Assembly: GCA_949373155.1 (NCBI GenBank) | Contig: CASICK010000004.1 | Location: 124,001 to 188,000, forward strand | DNA: 64,000 nucleotides | Reading direction: 5' to 3' | Origin: an uncultured Synechococcus sp. | Lineage (GTDB): Bacteria > Cyanobacteriota > Cyanobacteriia > PCC-6307 > Cyanobiaceae | Made by a program: the position numbers and the translations under genes | The notes under the pieces: generated by a model | What the model was told of the DNA's origin: nothing | The model's database searches: none | The model's input: only the letters and a program-made list of their open reading frames with translations | Shown: positions 9,465 to 18,546 of the stretch, one piece after another | Layout of the letters: each line of letters starts with the position of its first letter | Numbering within the stretch: the stretch's first letter is position 1

Positions 9465-10385
9465 TCATTTCAAAGTGATCTCACGAACAGCGCGTTGGTT
9501 CGTGAGATCAATCACAACATTGGATTGATGCAGATCCTGCAGCCAAGGTGCTGGCAATGCAGTTTCAATCATTCGTACAAAATCTTGGACAGCGGATTGA
9601 GGCACCTGAACACCGGTTGTTTTGGCTTGGGTCTCCACCTGCTGTCGCTTCCAGAGCCGGCTTGATGTACCGCTTTGAGATTTGAGGTGCCAAAGCTTAT
9701 CGATTCGATTCCAGATCGGTGCATAGTCAGGGATAAGTCGAATGAGCTGCTCGCGATACAGCATCTCCTGCGTCGAGAGCTCAAGCGCGCCGGAGCTCTG
9801 CGTGCAAGAAATCTCATCGGAAACAAGAACGCCCACAAACCATCCTTCCAGAACAACTAAATCAGGCGTGGAGCGAATCCAGTCACTGCGATCCCCTCGA
9901 CCTTGACGTAGGGATTTATCAAAGCGAGGGGCGTTCAACACACCCGTCTCTCGCCACTGATCGAGAGCCGTGGCCATCAGCTCCAGATCGTGACTACCCG
10001 GTATGGCCCTGGGCACTCCCCAGGGATTTCCTGCCATCCGTCGATCAAGCTCTTGACCAGGCCAATAAAAATCATCGATCGAAAGAAACGCGATCGACCA
10101 TCCCAACTCGGAGCTGGCTTGCACAAGCCAATCGCAAAGGGTGGTTTTTCCGCATCCAGGGAGCGCACTGAGTCCGAGCAGGGGACGACCACCCAGCTCC
10201 AAGAGGCTCTCTGCCTGCGAGAGCAATGGCAAAGCCACACCCAGCAGCCATTCATCTTTCACGCCCTCAGGCCAGACGCGACGGGCAAGCTCAAAACCAC
10301 CGCGTTGCTGCCAGTGACTCCACCAGCGCTCGGGATCGGACCAACCCAAGGCTTCAAGGAGCAAAGGTAAACCTTTGGGAGCCAT
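9465..10385 (-). CDS. glyK: D-glycerate 3-kinase
   Basis: Phosphorylates D-glycerate to 3-phosphoglycerate, the last step of photorespiratory 2-phosphoglycolate salvage. The P-loop GLSALPGCGKTTL, the SIDDFY motif and the NPWGVPRAIPGSHD segment are characteristic of the plant/cyanobacterial GLYK type. I use the ATG at 10385 (306 aa). The open frame extends to 10499, but that would overlap the upstream ycf20 gene by more than 100 bp. It lies 10 bp after ycf20 in a cbbY-ycf20-glyK run. Confidence 0.87.
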   Translation of the reverse strand: MAPKGLPLLLEALGWSDPERWWSHWQQRGGFELARRVWPEGVKDEWLLGVALPLLSQAESLLELGGRPLLGLSALPGCGKTTLCDWLVQASSELGWSIAFLSIDDFYWPGQELDRRMAGNPWGVPRAIPGSHDLELMATALDQWRETGVLNAPRFDKSLRQGRGDRSDWIRSTPDLVVLEGWFVGVLVSDEISCTQSSGALELSTQEMLYREQLIRLIPDYAPIWNRIDKLWHLKSQSGTSSRLWKRQQVETQAKTTGVQVPQSAVQDFVRMIETALPAPWLQDLHQSNVVIDLTNQRAVREITLK

Positions 10386-10395
10386 TGGAGACGGA

Positions 10396-10737
10396 TCAGG
10401 AACCAAGCTTGAAGGCCTCAAATACAACTGAAAACACAGCCCCAATACGGATGTTGTCGATCGCCAGCCAACCAATCGGCCAAGGTTCGCGTTTGACATA
10501 CGTCCTAGCCCTCACCAATAGCTCAATCACGAACACCATCGAGATCACAACAAAAGGGCGTTGTTGATCGACCTTTTGAAACCAATACATGGTGAAATTG
10601 CTGCCCAAAAGGAACCCCAACAGCAGGGAAAGAACACCAAGGCTGCGGCGACGCCACGATCCGGTTAGCGCTCGTGAGAGTTGAACACCAATCCGTCGCT
10701 GAAAATGTTCATAGCGGGTTAGATGGGGCGTCATCAA
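10396..10737 (-). CDS. ycf20: Ycf20-like (DUF565) membrane protein
   Basis: A 113-aa membrane protein with the family signature RRIGVQLSRALTGSWRRRSL followed by hydrophobic segments (about residues 33-52 and 64-75). Ycf20 proteins are conserved in cyanobacteria and plastids; a role in non-photochemical quenching has been reported in algae and plants. Its start overlaps the stop of the upstream HAD gene by 4 nt, indicating coupling. Confidence 0.8.
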   Translation of the reverse strand: MMTPHLTRYEHFQRRIGVQLSRALTGSWRRRSLGVLSLLLGFLLGSNFTMYWFQKVDQQRPFVVISMVFVIELLVRARTYVKREPWPIGWLAIDNIRIGAVFSVVFEAFKLGS

Positions 10738-11489
10738 TCAGGTAAGACGAGAAGCATCTGCAAGTACTCCAGCGTGACAAGCCCTTCCAGACAAGGGGGG
10801 CCGCTCGAAACAGTGCATGGAATCTGGGCACTCCCAAGATGATCAAGCACCGCCACAGCTTGATCTTGATAGCGATGGAGCTCCTGATCCCATGGGGAAG
10901 GCATCAGCAGACAGCGCAGGCCAGCCGTTCTTGCAGAGAGAAGGCCCGGCGTTGAATCCTCAAACACCAATGCCGCATCTGGGTTTGTGTTACTGCATTT
11001 AAGCGCCTTCAAAAAAGGATCAGGACTGGGTTTATGCCTCGATACATCATCGGCACTAATCACACCAGCAAACGGATGCTCGCCTCCAGGAAAGAGGTTG
11101 TCTAAGAGAGCCGATACGGAAGGACCGCCGCTGCTGGTCACAATCCATTGGGCAATCGCCCGCGCCTGAAGCTCACGAAGAAGTCGTGCCACTCCTGGGC
11201 GGAGAGACACAGCTCCGGCACGCACTGCATCAAGATAGTGACGCTGTTTGGAAACGCGCAGCTGAGCAAACTGCGCATCGCTCAAGATCTCACCCCGCTC
11301 CTGCGCAAAGGTTTTCATGCGAAGGCTTCCACCAGGAATGTTGAGCAACCGCTTGTAGATGTCTGGGTCCCAGGTCCAATCCAAACCCTGTTCAAGGAAA
11401 GCTCGATTGAAGGCTGGTCGATGGCCATCCATTTCAGTGTCCGCAAGGGTGCCATCCACATCCCAGAACACGGTTTTCAAGACAGGCAT
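10734..11489 (-). CDS. cbbY: CbbY-type HAD phosphatase
   Basis: HAD-IA phosphatase; CbbY enzymes dephosphorylate xylulose-1,5-bisphosphate, an inhibitory misfire product of Rubisco. Motif I is DVDGTLADTE, followed by the CbbY-type stretch DGHRPAFNRAF and GLDWTWD. Motif II is TSSGG, motif III KPSPDPF and motif IV VFEDSTPG. The frame opens at 11552, but that start would overlap recJ on the other strand; the ATG at 11489 begins directly with MPVLKTVFWDVDGT (251 aa). It overlaps ycf20 by 4 nt, and glyK follows. Other HAD substrates remain possible. Confidence 0.82.
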   Translation of the reverse strand: MPVLKTVFWDVDGTLADTEMDGHRPAFNRAFLEQGLDWTWDPDIYKRLLNIPGGSLRMKTFAQERGEILSDAQFAQLRVSKQRHYLDAVRAGAVSLRPGVARLLRELQARAIAQWIVTSSGGPSVSALLDNLFPGGEHPFAGVISADDVSRHKPSPDPFLKALKCSNTNPDAALVFEDSTPGLLSARTAGLRCLLMPSPWDQELHRYQDQAVAVLDHLGSAQIPCTVSSGPPCLEGLVTLEYLQMLLVLPD

Positions 11490-11544
11490 GACGGCCATGC
11501 AATTCATGGCAACAGCTTGAAGGACGAAGCACAATGCAGGCTGC

Positions 11545-13455
11545 TTGAGCACCTGCCCGTTGCCATCTGCCGCCTCGAATCAGCAATGGCAACTACCGAG
11601 GGGCATTGACCTCACTGCTCTGGATGCGGTTCCCCTTCCTCTGCCCCTGCGTGCACTGCTGTTCCGCCGCGGTCTGACACAACCAGATCAGGTGCAGGCA
11701 CTACTAAGTGATTCCCCCTTACCCAAGCCTGATGGCCACTTCCCTGAATTGGAAACGGCCGTCAAACGCTTGCATCAAGCCTGTTTAAAGGCAGAACGCG
11801 TTGCGATCTGTGGTGACTACGACGCTGATGGCATGACGAGTACGGCGTTGTTGCTGCGCACCTTGCGCACCTTGGGGGCGGAACCCCAAGCAGCAATCCC
11901 AAGCCGTATGGCTGATGGCTATGGCTTGAACTGTTCCATGGTGAATGAACTCCACGACCGTGGAGTTCGGCTCATTGTCACCGTCGATAACGGAGTAGCG
12001 GCTCACGAGGCCTTAGATCGAGCTGAAGATCTCGGCATGGAGGTGGTGCTCACCGATCACCACACGCTCCCAAAGACACGCCCAAAAGCTCTCGCTTTAA
12101 TTCATCCGGCCACCACGCCGGACCAATCTCCCTATCGCGGATTAGCAGGCGTTGGACTCGCCTATGTCCTGGCGCGTGAACTCGCAGAGCGTATGCGCCA
12201 ACCAACAGCCATCGCCAGTGCTCGTGATTTGTTTTGCATTGGAACGGTGGCCGACATGGCACCGCTGATAGGTGCCAACAGGACACTCCTGAGAGAAGGG
12301 TTGCTTCATCTCCATCGAAGCAACTGTCCGGGAGTGCGCGCCCTACAGCAACTTGCTGGACTCGGTGATCGCCCCCTGCGCGCTGATGACATCGGGTTTC
12401 AACTAGCTCCCAGAATCAACGCGGTGGGGCGGATCGGCGATCCTCAGTTGGTGGTGGATTTACTCACTGCAGACGACCAAAACAGCGCGATTGAGCTAGG
12501 TCGCCAATGCGACAGCCTCAACCGACAACGGCGAGAACTATGTGATGCCATCGAGGCCGAAGCCTTGGCCCTATTGGAGTCTGACCGTGATCCCTTACCA
12601 CCCTTTCTTCTTCTCGCTCAAGGCCACTGGCATCACGGGGTGATTGGCATCGTGGCTGCACGTCTGATGGAACGATTCCAACGTCCAACGGCCTTGCTGG
12701 CTGCTGATGGCGATGGCCTGATGCGGGCCTCGGTGCGGGCTCCAGCAGGGTTCGCCGTCGACAACGCTCTGGACCACTGCACAGACCTTCTTGAACGCCA
12801 TGGCGGCCACCCCGCCGCAGGAGGCTTCACGGTGAAGGCCGAGCAGGTGCATCGCCTGCATGAGGAGCTCAATAGCTTGGCTCTGGCCTGGATCCAAGAG
12901 CGCGGAGAAGGAATCCTGGTGGAACCAGAAGCGCTGTTGTCGCTAGCAGCGATCAATCATGAACTCTGGTCGGCGTTGCTCTCTCTTGAACCCTTTGGAA
13001 TCGGCCATCCAGCGCCACTGTTTTGGTCGAGAGGTTGCAAGGTGTCATCGCAACGATTGCTTCGCGGTGGACACCTAAAGCTCACCCTGGCGCAAGACGA
13101 TTGTGAGAGGGAAGCCATCGCTTGGCGCTGGCAACAAACTCAAGCAGTGCCAACCATCGTGGATGTGGCGTATCGAATCAGCCTCAACCGCTGGCAAGGA
13201 GAAGCAAAATTGCAGCTCGAAATCCAAGCTCTACGAGAACATCACCCCTGCTTGGATCTGCACCGCGGCCTTGGCGTTTATCGCTGCACGAGCCCCCACG
13301 TATCAACCGTGGAGATTCGAAATCCGTCTGGAGAAGTGCTGTGTGGGTTGGTCAACAGCAAAGGAGTCTTCGAAAGTGAAGACAACAGGGCAAGACACCC
13401 TTACGTTGCTGACCTCATTCAAGACGCTTGCATTGGTCTTGGACTTCTTCCATGA
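11545..13455 (+). CDS. recJ: Single-stranded-DNA-specific exonuclease RecJ
   Basis: 5'-to-3' single-strand DNA exonuclease of recombination and mismatch repair. The 636-aa protein carries the DHH motifs CGDYDADGMTST, VTVDNGV and LTDHHTLP, the DHHA1 motif GGHPAAGGF near residue 423, and a C-terminal OB-like region. The start is TTG at 11545; no in-frame ATG lies near the conserved beginning (the ATG at 11586 is in another frame). It is divergent from cbbY. The stop shares ATGA with the clc start, suggesting coupling. Confidence 0.9.
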   Translation: MSTCPLPSAASNQQWQLPRGIDLTALDAVPLPLPLRALLFRRGLTQPDQVQALLSDSPLPKPDGHFPELETAVKRLHQACLKAERVAICGDYDADGMTSTALLLRTLRTLGAEPQAAIPSRMADGYGLNCSMVNELHDRGVRLIVTVDNGVAAHEALDRAEDLGMEVVLTDHHTLPKTRPKALALIHPATTPDQSPYRGLAGVGLAYVLARELAERMRQPTAIASARDLFCIGTVADMAPLIGANRTLLREGLLHLHRSNCPGVRALQQLAGLGDRPLRADDIGFQLAPRINAVGRIGDPQLVVDLLTADDQNSAIELGRQCDSLNRQRRELCDAIEAEALALLESDRDPLPPFLLLAQGHWHHGVIGIVAARLMERFQRPTALLAADGDGLMRASVRAPAGFAVDNALDHCTDLLERHGGHPAAGGFTVKAEQVHRLHEELNSLALAWIQERGEGILVEPEALLSLAAINHELWSALLSLEPFGIGHPAPLFWSRGCKVSSQRLLRGGHLKLTLAQDDCEREAIAWRWQQTQAVPTIVDVAYRISLNRWQGEAKLQLEIQALREHHPCLDLHRGLGVYRCTSPHVSTVEIRNPSGEVLCGLVNSKGVFESEDNRARHPYVADLIQDACIGLGLLP

Positions 13456-14816
13456 CCTCTGAACTCAATACCACCAGCTCTCGGTTCCGTGGCCCAGCCT
13501 CGGTCTTGAACGAGATCAATCGACTTGGGCGCCAATTCATTGGCTTGCTTGTTGTTGGTGTCTTAATCGGCCTGGCTTGTCTTCCGCTGAATCTCGTCGA
13601 TCGCATTCAGGAGTGGTTCTTCGGGTTCTTGCCCACAACCGGCCAAACCAGCTGGACCTCCTTTGGTCTGCTGATTGCCCTTGCTCCCGTAGTGGTGATG
13701 CCAATCCTGTTGATTCTTCAACGGGGACCATGGCAAGGCGGCGCTGGATCGGGAATTCCTTCAACGATGAACGCGCTGGAAGATCCATCGTTAATGCCAG
13801 AGGCGATGGAAGCAGGCAGCACTCTGCATAGAGGAATCCTCTGGTCGCTGGCGACAGCAGCGATGTTTCCTTTGGGACGGGAAGGTCCAGTGGTGCAATT
13901 TGGCTCTGCAGTGGCTCGCGCCACGCAAAAACGTTGGCCCAATTGGATGCCATCTCTTACCGAACGTCAGATGGTCGCCATTGGCGGAGGAGCCGGCCTA
14001 GCTGGTGGTTTCAACACCCCTTTGCTTGGCGTTGTGTTCATGCTTGAGGAGCTCACAGCTGAATATTCAATCATCACGATCTGGCCGGCGTTGCTGGTGT
14101 GTGTGGCCGCGGCTGGATTTTCGAACCTTGGAGGAGAACCGATCTTCGGTCTAGGTCTGATCAATGTGTTCGCTCCTGAAAGAGAGCAACTGTTGCTGGC
14201 GATTCCGATCGGAATCGCCGCTGGTCTTGTGGGCGGATTCTTCAATCGAGGACTTGTTTGGACCACAGCGCGTTTGGCTCCAATGGTCCGGCAGCGCCCC
14301 TTACGTACCGGACTGTGCCTTGGCGCCGCACTCAGTGTGCTCGCCCTATTGAGCTGGGGTACAAGCACTGCGGATGGTGAAGCACTCGTGAAACAACTGC
14401 TCGAGCGAGGTTTGCCGGAATTTGGCACTGAGCACACTGATTTCAGCTCGGGGATCGTGAGCATTTGGATCACCGTTGTCCGGGTGATCGGCCCCATGCT
14501 CGCCCTCGCACCAGGAGTACCAGGCGGATTAATCGACCCATCGCTCACCTTCGGTGCCGTTCTCGGCTACACAGTCTGTGCAGTGATTGGATTCAGCACC
14601 CAAGTGGGAGTAGGTCTTGGCTTAGCCGCAGGACTTGCTGGAGCCACCCAATTGCCATTGGTCTCCTTAATTTTTTCCTGGCGACTCGTAGGAGATCAAC
14701 AATTATTTGCAGGAGCTTGTCTCACGGCCGTGATCGCCGCTTACACCGGACGGCTGGTCTCGCGAACACCGGTGTATCACGCACTTGCAAGGCTTCAGAG
14801 AGCTCCGCGCCTATAG
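13452..14816 (+). CDS. ClC-type chloride channel / H+-Cl- exchanger
   Basis: Multi-pass membrane anion transporter, 454 aa with about ten to twelve hydrophobic segments. ClC signatures in order: GSGIP (anion filter), [11 protein letters not shown] (the Glu is the external gating residue that couples to protons), and a [15 protein letters not shown] segment. The ATG at 13452 overlaps the recJ stop by 4 nt; an upstream GTG/ATG in the same frame at 13428 is less attractive. The last 22 nt run antisense to psb30. Whether it exchanges protons or acts as a passive channel cannot be read from this. Confidence 0.87.
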   Translation: MTSELNTTSSRFRGPASVLNEINRLGRQFIGLLVVGVLIGLACLPLNLVDRIQEWFFGFLPTTGQTSWTSFGLLIALAPVVVMPILLILQRGPWQGGAGSGIPSTMNALEDPSLMPEAMEAGSTLHRGILWSLATAAMFPLGREGPVVQFGSAVARATQKRWPNWMPSLTERQMVAIGGGAGLAGGFNTPLLGVVFMLEELTAEYSIITIWPALLVCVAAAGFSNLGGEPIFGLGLINVFAPEREQLLLAIPIGIAAGLVGGFFNRGLVWTTARLAPMVRQRPLRTGLCLGAALSVLALLSWGTSTADGEALVKQLLERGLPEFGTEHTDFSSGIVSIWITVVRVIGPMLALAPGVPGGLIDPSLTFGAVLGYTVCAVIGFSTQVGVGLGLAAGLAGATQLPLVSLIFSWRLVGDQQLFAGACLTAVIAAYTGRLVSRTPVYHALARLQRAPRL

Positions 14817-14902
14817 AAGAGGATGAAGATCACTGCTGGCCCAGCAAGCGTGATGAGAGCGAGGGCCCCAAAATTTGCAATCAGGTGGATGTCAAATCCC
14901 AT
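14795..14902 (-). CDS. psb30: Photosystem II protein Psb30 (Ycf12)
   Basis: A 35-codon minus-strand gene. Its product begins [12 protein letters not shown], has one membrane helix ([18 protein letters not shown]) and ends RRGAL. The LAGP-x-x-I(F)-x-L and terminal RRGxL pattern matches Psb30/Ycf12, a single-helix subunit at the edge of the photosystem II core near PsbJ and PsbK. Frame and length (36 codons with stop) fit the family. An in-frame ATG at 14962 would give 55 aa and cannot be excluded. The 3' end overlaps the clc 3' end by 22 nt on opposite strands. Confidence 0.82.
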   Translation of the reverse strand: MGFDIHLIANFGALALITLAGPAVIFILFYRRGAL

Positions 14903-15020
14903 GGAAGGAAAGCAGTTGATCAGCGTGATGCCTCCAAAAGGGTACGGGGCGTTCCACCGCATTGCCCTTATCGAGAGGTATCACTGTGATGCCTTGTCAC
15001 AGCACCCTCAGAATTGAACC

Positions 15021-15395
15021 ATGAGCCGACCGCCCCTTCACTGGTCCTGTCTGAATCACTGCGGTGCTTGTTGCAGGCTTGCTCCGGCTGAACGACAGGA
15101 AGCTCTTGAAGCCTTATCGGACGATCAGCAAACGATCTACTTAGAGATGGTGGGGGAGGACGGATGGTGCAAGCATTTCGACCAGGGAGGCCGGCGCTGC
15201 AGAATTTATGAAAACCGCCCTGACTTTTGCAGGGTGAGCCGTTTAGCCGATTTATTCGCGGTACCTGCGGAGGAGGTCAATGCCTTCGCTATTGATTGCT
15301 GTCGACAGCAAATTCGATCGGTTCATGGCGGAAGAAGCCTGGAACTGCGTAAGTTCGAGCGGTTGATTCGCTCTCCTCAGGATTCCGATGACTGA
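15021..15395 (+). CDS. YkgJ-type cysteine cluster protein
   Basis: A 124-aa protein with the CxxxCxxCC-type metal cluster motif NHCGACCRL near residue 13 and a second cysteine group CRIYENRPDFC near residues 58-68, matching the zinc- or iron-chelating YkgJ family (UPF0153). Soluble, function unknown. The ATG at 15021 is used. The 3' end overlaps the next gene by 8 nt, tying it to the half-Gdt1 pair downstream and suggesting, by inference, a metal-related operon. Confidence 0.8.
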   Translation: MSRPPLHWSCLNHCGACCRLAPAERQEALEALSDDQQTIYLEMVGEDGWCKHFDQGGRRCRIYENRPDFCRVSRLADLFAVPAEEVNAFAIDCCRQQIRSVHGGRSLELRKFERLIRSPQDSDD

Positions 15396-15717
15396 AGTAG
15401 GTAGCGACAGCAAGCTTGGTTTTAATGCCGTTCTGCTGAGCACCTTCACCACCGTATTTCTCGCAGAATTGGGTGACAAAACCCAATTAGCCACCCTCCT
15501 TCTTTCCGCCCAATCCGGCGAACCATGGTTGGTGTTTATTGGGGCCGCGCTGGCGTTGATCTGTTCAAGCCTGGTAGGAGTTCTGGTGGGACGTTGGCTC
15601 TCCACCATCCTTCCGCCAGAACGCCTGGAACAAATGGCAGGTTTGCTGATGGTTGGACTGGGTTTGTGGCTGGGAAGTCAGGCCTTGAAGTCACTGATAG
15701 AGACCCAATCACTCTGA
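15388..15717 (+). CDS. Half-size Gdt1/UPF0016 cation exporter, first subunit
   Basis: A 109-aa protein with three hydrophobic segments and the family signature ELGDKTQLATLLL at about residues 29-41. UPF0016 proteins export Mn2+ or exchange Ca2+ for H+; full-length members carry two copies of this unit. Cyanobacterial half-size pairs have been described as hemi manganese exchangers that work as heteromers. It overlaps the upstream YkgJ-like gene by 8 nt, and the second half follows after 7 nt, which supports a two-subunit transporter. Confidence 0.85.
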   Translation: MTEVGSDSKLGFNAVLLSTFTTVFLAELGDKTQLATLLLSAQSGEPWLVFIGAALALICSSLVGVLVGRWLSTILPPERLEQMAGLLMVGLGLWLGSQALKSLIETQSL

Positions 15718-15724
15718 AATTGTT

Positions 15725-16030
15725 ATGGACTTCACCCTTCTCATTTCCACATTTGTGACCGTGTTCTTGGCAGAGCTCGGTGACAAAACTCAACTGGCAA
15801 CAGTGGCGATCAGTGGCACATCCGATCGTCCGTTGGCGGTGTTTCTCGGATCCTCCAGCGCCTTAGTCCTCGCCAGCTTGATTGGTGCTGTAGCTGGAGG
15901 GTCCTTATCCGCAGTGATTCCCGCCGACTGGCTGCAACTTGTTGCTTCCACAGGATTTCTGGTGATCGGAGGCCGCTTGCTCATGCCCATGCTCCAAGCA
16001 GGACTGGGATCCAGCCAGACCGAGGACTAA
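15725..16030 (+). CDS. Half-size Gdt1/UPF0016 cation exporter, second subunit
   Basis: A 101-aa partner of the preceding gene, also with three hydrophobic segments and one ELGDKTQLATVAI motif near residues 17-29. The two halves are clearly related but diverged outside the motif, as expected for an ancient tandem duplication that assembles as a heteromer. Likely substrate is Mn2+ (inference from the cyanobacterial relatives), relevant to the photosystem II manganese cluster and to avoiding Mn overload. It is the last gene of the short operon before a 127-bp gap. Confidence 0.85.
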   Translation: MDFTLLISTFVTVFLAELGDKTQLATVAISGTSDRPLAVFLGSSSALVLASLIGAVAGGSLSAVIPADWLQLVASTGFLVIGGRLLMPMLQAGLGSSQTED

Positions 16031-16157
16031 GAGGGAGATTCCGCACAGTCGGGCGATTAGAGTTGAGCTGTCGTTAATCGAATGCACTACCAACTCTTCG
16101 AGTGCAACGGTTTTGATTCAACTCCCGGTCCTGAAGGCCGGTTTCTTTCACGCTCTG

Positions 16158-18542
16158 ATGAAATTCACGGTCGCCGACCTTCTCGATCAGGTCCCCCAAG
16201 ACGGCTCCCTTGAGGTAAGCAAACTCGAGAAGATTCTCCGTCTAACCAACCGAGCTGACAAACAGTCACTCACCATTGCGCTAAAGGGCCTTGACCGCCT
16301 TGGTGTGCTGAGCCTTGACGAGGAGAGTTCCGTCTCCCGAGGCGAAGACTTCGGCTTGATTGAAGCCCGTTTGCGCTGCAGCAGCAAAGGATTCTGTTTT
16401 GCCATTCGTGATGACGGCGGCGAAGACATTTACATCCGTGACCATCAGCTGAATCACGCTTGGAATGGTGACCGCGTGTTGGTGCGCGTCATCCGCGATG
16501 CAGGTCGTCGTCGATCTCCAGAGGGAGGGGTGCAATGCATTTTGCAAAGAGCAACCACGAGCCTTTTGGCCCAAGTGGAACAACAGGATGATCGACTGCT
16601 CGCCGTTCCCCTCGATGATCGTCTTCTCGCCTCCATCGAGCTGCCCGAGGGAGACAGCACCTACCAACTCGAGGGACCAGCCACATCAGTAGTGGAAGTG
16701 CAGCTGGATCGATACCCAATCGCTCAACACCCAGCCCGCGGCCATGTGGCCCGTTCGCTGCCCCTCAATGGCGGTGTCGATGCTGATCGCGATCTCCTAC
16801 TCACCAAGGCCCATTTGCATTCCAGGGCCAGTGCCCCAAGAACAACGATTAAGGCTCCAGCAGATAAGCGGCGTAAAAACCTCACCGATCAGCCCTGTTT
16901 ACTCCTGAACAACTGGGTAATTGATGGTGCTCCCCACCTGCCTGCAGTTCATGTCATCCCCCATGAAGGTGGAACCCAGCTTTGGATTCATGCTCCTGCG
17001 ATTGCTGAACGCGTGAACCCCGGCAACAGTCTTGATCTGTGGCTGTGCGAACAAAGCGAAGCAATTTGTTTGGGAAATAAGTGGATCCCGTTGCTGAGTA
17101 CCAACATCTCCAAAGCTGCAGCTTTTAAGGTTGGAGACTCACAAGCGGCGGTAAGTCTTCGTATTGATCTCGATGCAGAAGGCGAAGCTCGCGACTGGGA
17201 ATTTTGCCTGACTCAGATTCGTCCTGTCGCTGAGGTGACGTCGGAGGCTTTGGCTGCTTTGGCGGGGCGCAAGCCCCGATCTCGTGCCATCCCATCAGCA
17301 CTCAAATCGATCAAAGATCACATCGGACAACTCGAGACCCTGATCTTTTGTGCCAAAGCTCTTCACGCCGCAGAGTTAAGACAGGGACAAATTGAATTAG
17401 ATCTCCCAACACCCGATTTAGAAACTCTGGGAGACCTGCGACCCACCGAACCTGATGGTGGCAATCGGCAGTGGATTGAACCGCTCAGGGAAGAGGATCC
17501 CTTTTCAATTTTGGCCGTGTTCCTGCGAGCCGCTCATGCCACCTGGACTCAGCATTGTCTGGATTTCAATCTTCCAGCTTTGGTGCTGCAAGCCAATGAT
17601 CCCGACAGTGGACCACTCAACGATGTCGCCAAAGCAGCGATTGCTTTAGAGCTGCCTCTCTCCCTGGATGAAGAGGGCACCACCTCAGCGTCCGAACTCG
17701 CTCAAGCCTTGATCGCAAGCCCATCGAGACGGGTGCTCAATCTGCAGCTGCGACACACCCTTCCAGATCCCCAGTACCGCCTGATCCAGTCGAAGGCCAA
17801 ACACATCACAGTCGCCGGTGAAGACGATGGATTAGCGATTGAAACGGAAGACTGTCTTGAGGACATCGACAGTGCAAACGATATTGATGAGATGTCTGGT
17901 CCTGCTCAGGATGGATCGACTCCCTTATTGGCTCCTTGGTGCTGTCCCAGCCTGCATTACGCCGACTTATTGAATCAGCAGGTGTTGTGTCAACTGCTCA
18001 ATGACGGCAAGGATCGTCCCAGCGTTCGCCAGAAAGAAACAGTCAACCTGGGCAGCAAAGGTGCCGCTGCAAGGATGACCTGGCCGCTATTTAGCGGGTC
18101 GCTCCAACAACGCTTGCAGGAGCTTCTCCAAGAACGCCAACTGCAACGGCTTAATTCTCGGCGTCGCCAGCAGACAGAGCTTCGCAGAGATGTGATTGCG
18201 ATGGCTCAAGCACGAAGCGCCGAACCCATGCTGGATCAGGAACAGCAAGGCGTGATCAGCGGCGTTCAGAGTTATGGATTCTTCGTGGAGATTGCCCCCT
18301 CCATGGTGGAGGGGCTGGTGCATGTCAGCTCCTTGAACGACGATTGGTACGAATATCGCTCGCGCCAAAATCGGCTTGTGGGTCGTCGTAATCGCCGCGT
18401 TTACAAACTTGGAGATCCCGTCACAGTTCGAGTAACCAAGGTGGACGTCCTACGCAATCAGATCGACCTGGACATCGTGTTGACCTCACAAGAAGAAGCC
18501 CAGGAAGAGTCACCGATGCCTGTTGCCCTGAGTGAGGGTTAG
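16158..18542 (+). CDS. RNB (RNase II/R-like) and S1 domain protein, probably catalytically inactive
   Basis: A 794-aa protein with RNase II/R architecture: an N-terminal winged-helix/cold-shock part (about residues 1-190), an RNB-like domain (about 230-660) and a C-terminal S1 RNA-binding domain (about 690-774). The region that should hold the four catalytic aspartates (about residues 250-268) reads VIDGAPHLPAVHV without the DxxxxxDDA pattern, and the later TSPIRRYxDL motif reads CPSLHYADL (about 595), losing the key arginine. It may bind RNA without cutting it; Zam-like regulators are one candidate family. The ATG at 16158 is preferred over the TTG at 16113. Confidence 0.8.
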   Translation: MKFTVADLLDQVPQDGSLEVSKLEKILRLTNRADKQSLTIALKGLDRLGVLSLDEESSVSRGEDFGLIEARLRCSSKGFCFAIRDDGGEDIYIRDHQLNHAWNGDRVLVRVIRDAGRRRSPEGGVQCILQRATTSLLAQVEQQDDRLLAVPLDDRLLASIELPEGDSTYQLEGPATSVVEVQLDRYPIAQHPARGHVARSLPLNGGVDADRDLLLTKAHLHSRASAPRTTIKAPADKRRKNLTDQPCLLLNNWVIDGAPHLPAVHVIPHEGGTQLWIHAPAIAERVNPGNSLDLWLCEQSEAICLGNKWIPLLSTNISKAAAFKVGDSQAAVSLRIDLDAEGEARDWEFCLTQIRPVAEVTSEALAALAGRKPRSRAIPSALKSIKDHIGQLETLIFCAKALHAAELRQGQIELDLPTPDLETLGDLRPTEPDGGNRQWIEPLREEDPFSILAVFLRAAHATWTQHCLDFNLPALVLQANDPDSGPLNDVAKAAIALELPLSLDEEGTTSASELAQALIASPSRRVLNLQLRHTLPDPQYRLIQSKAKHITVAGEDDGLAIETEDCLEDIDSANDIDEMSGPAQDGSTPLLAPWCCPSLHYADLLNQQVLCQLLNDGKDRPSVRQKETVNLGSKGAAARMTWPLFSGSLQQRLQELLQERQLQRLNSRRRQQTELRRDVIAMAQARSAEPMLDQEQQGVISGVQSYGFFVEIAPSMVEGLVHVSSLNDDWYEYRSRQNRLVGRRNRRVYKLGDPVTVRVTKVDVLRNQIDLDIVLTSQEEAQEESPMPVALSEG

Positions 18543-18546
18543 GGAC

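Noticed and set aside
14465..14989. 174-codon plus-strand frame within and after clc
   Set aside because: Shadow frame of clc, rich in Arg/Ser/His; the minus-strand psb30 explains the part beyond clc.
16126..16150. Terminator after the half-Gdt1 pair
   Set aside because: CCGGTC / GGCCGG can form a six-base stem with one wobble pair, followed only by TTTCTTT; too weak to call.
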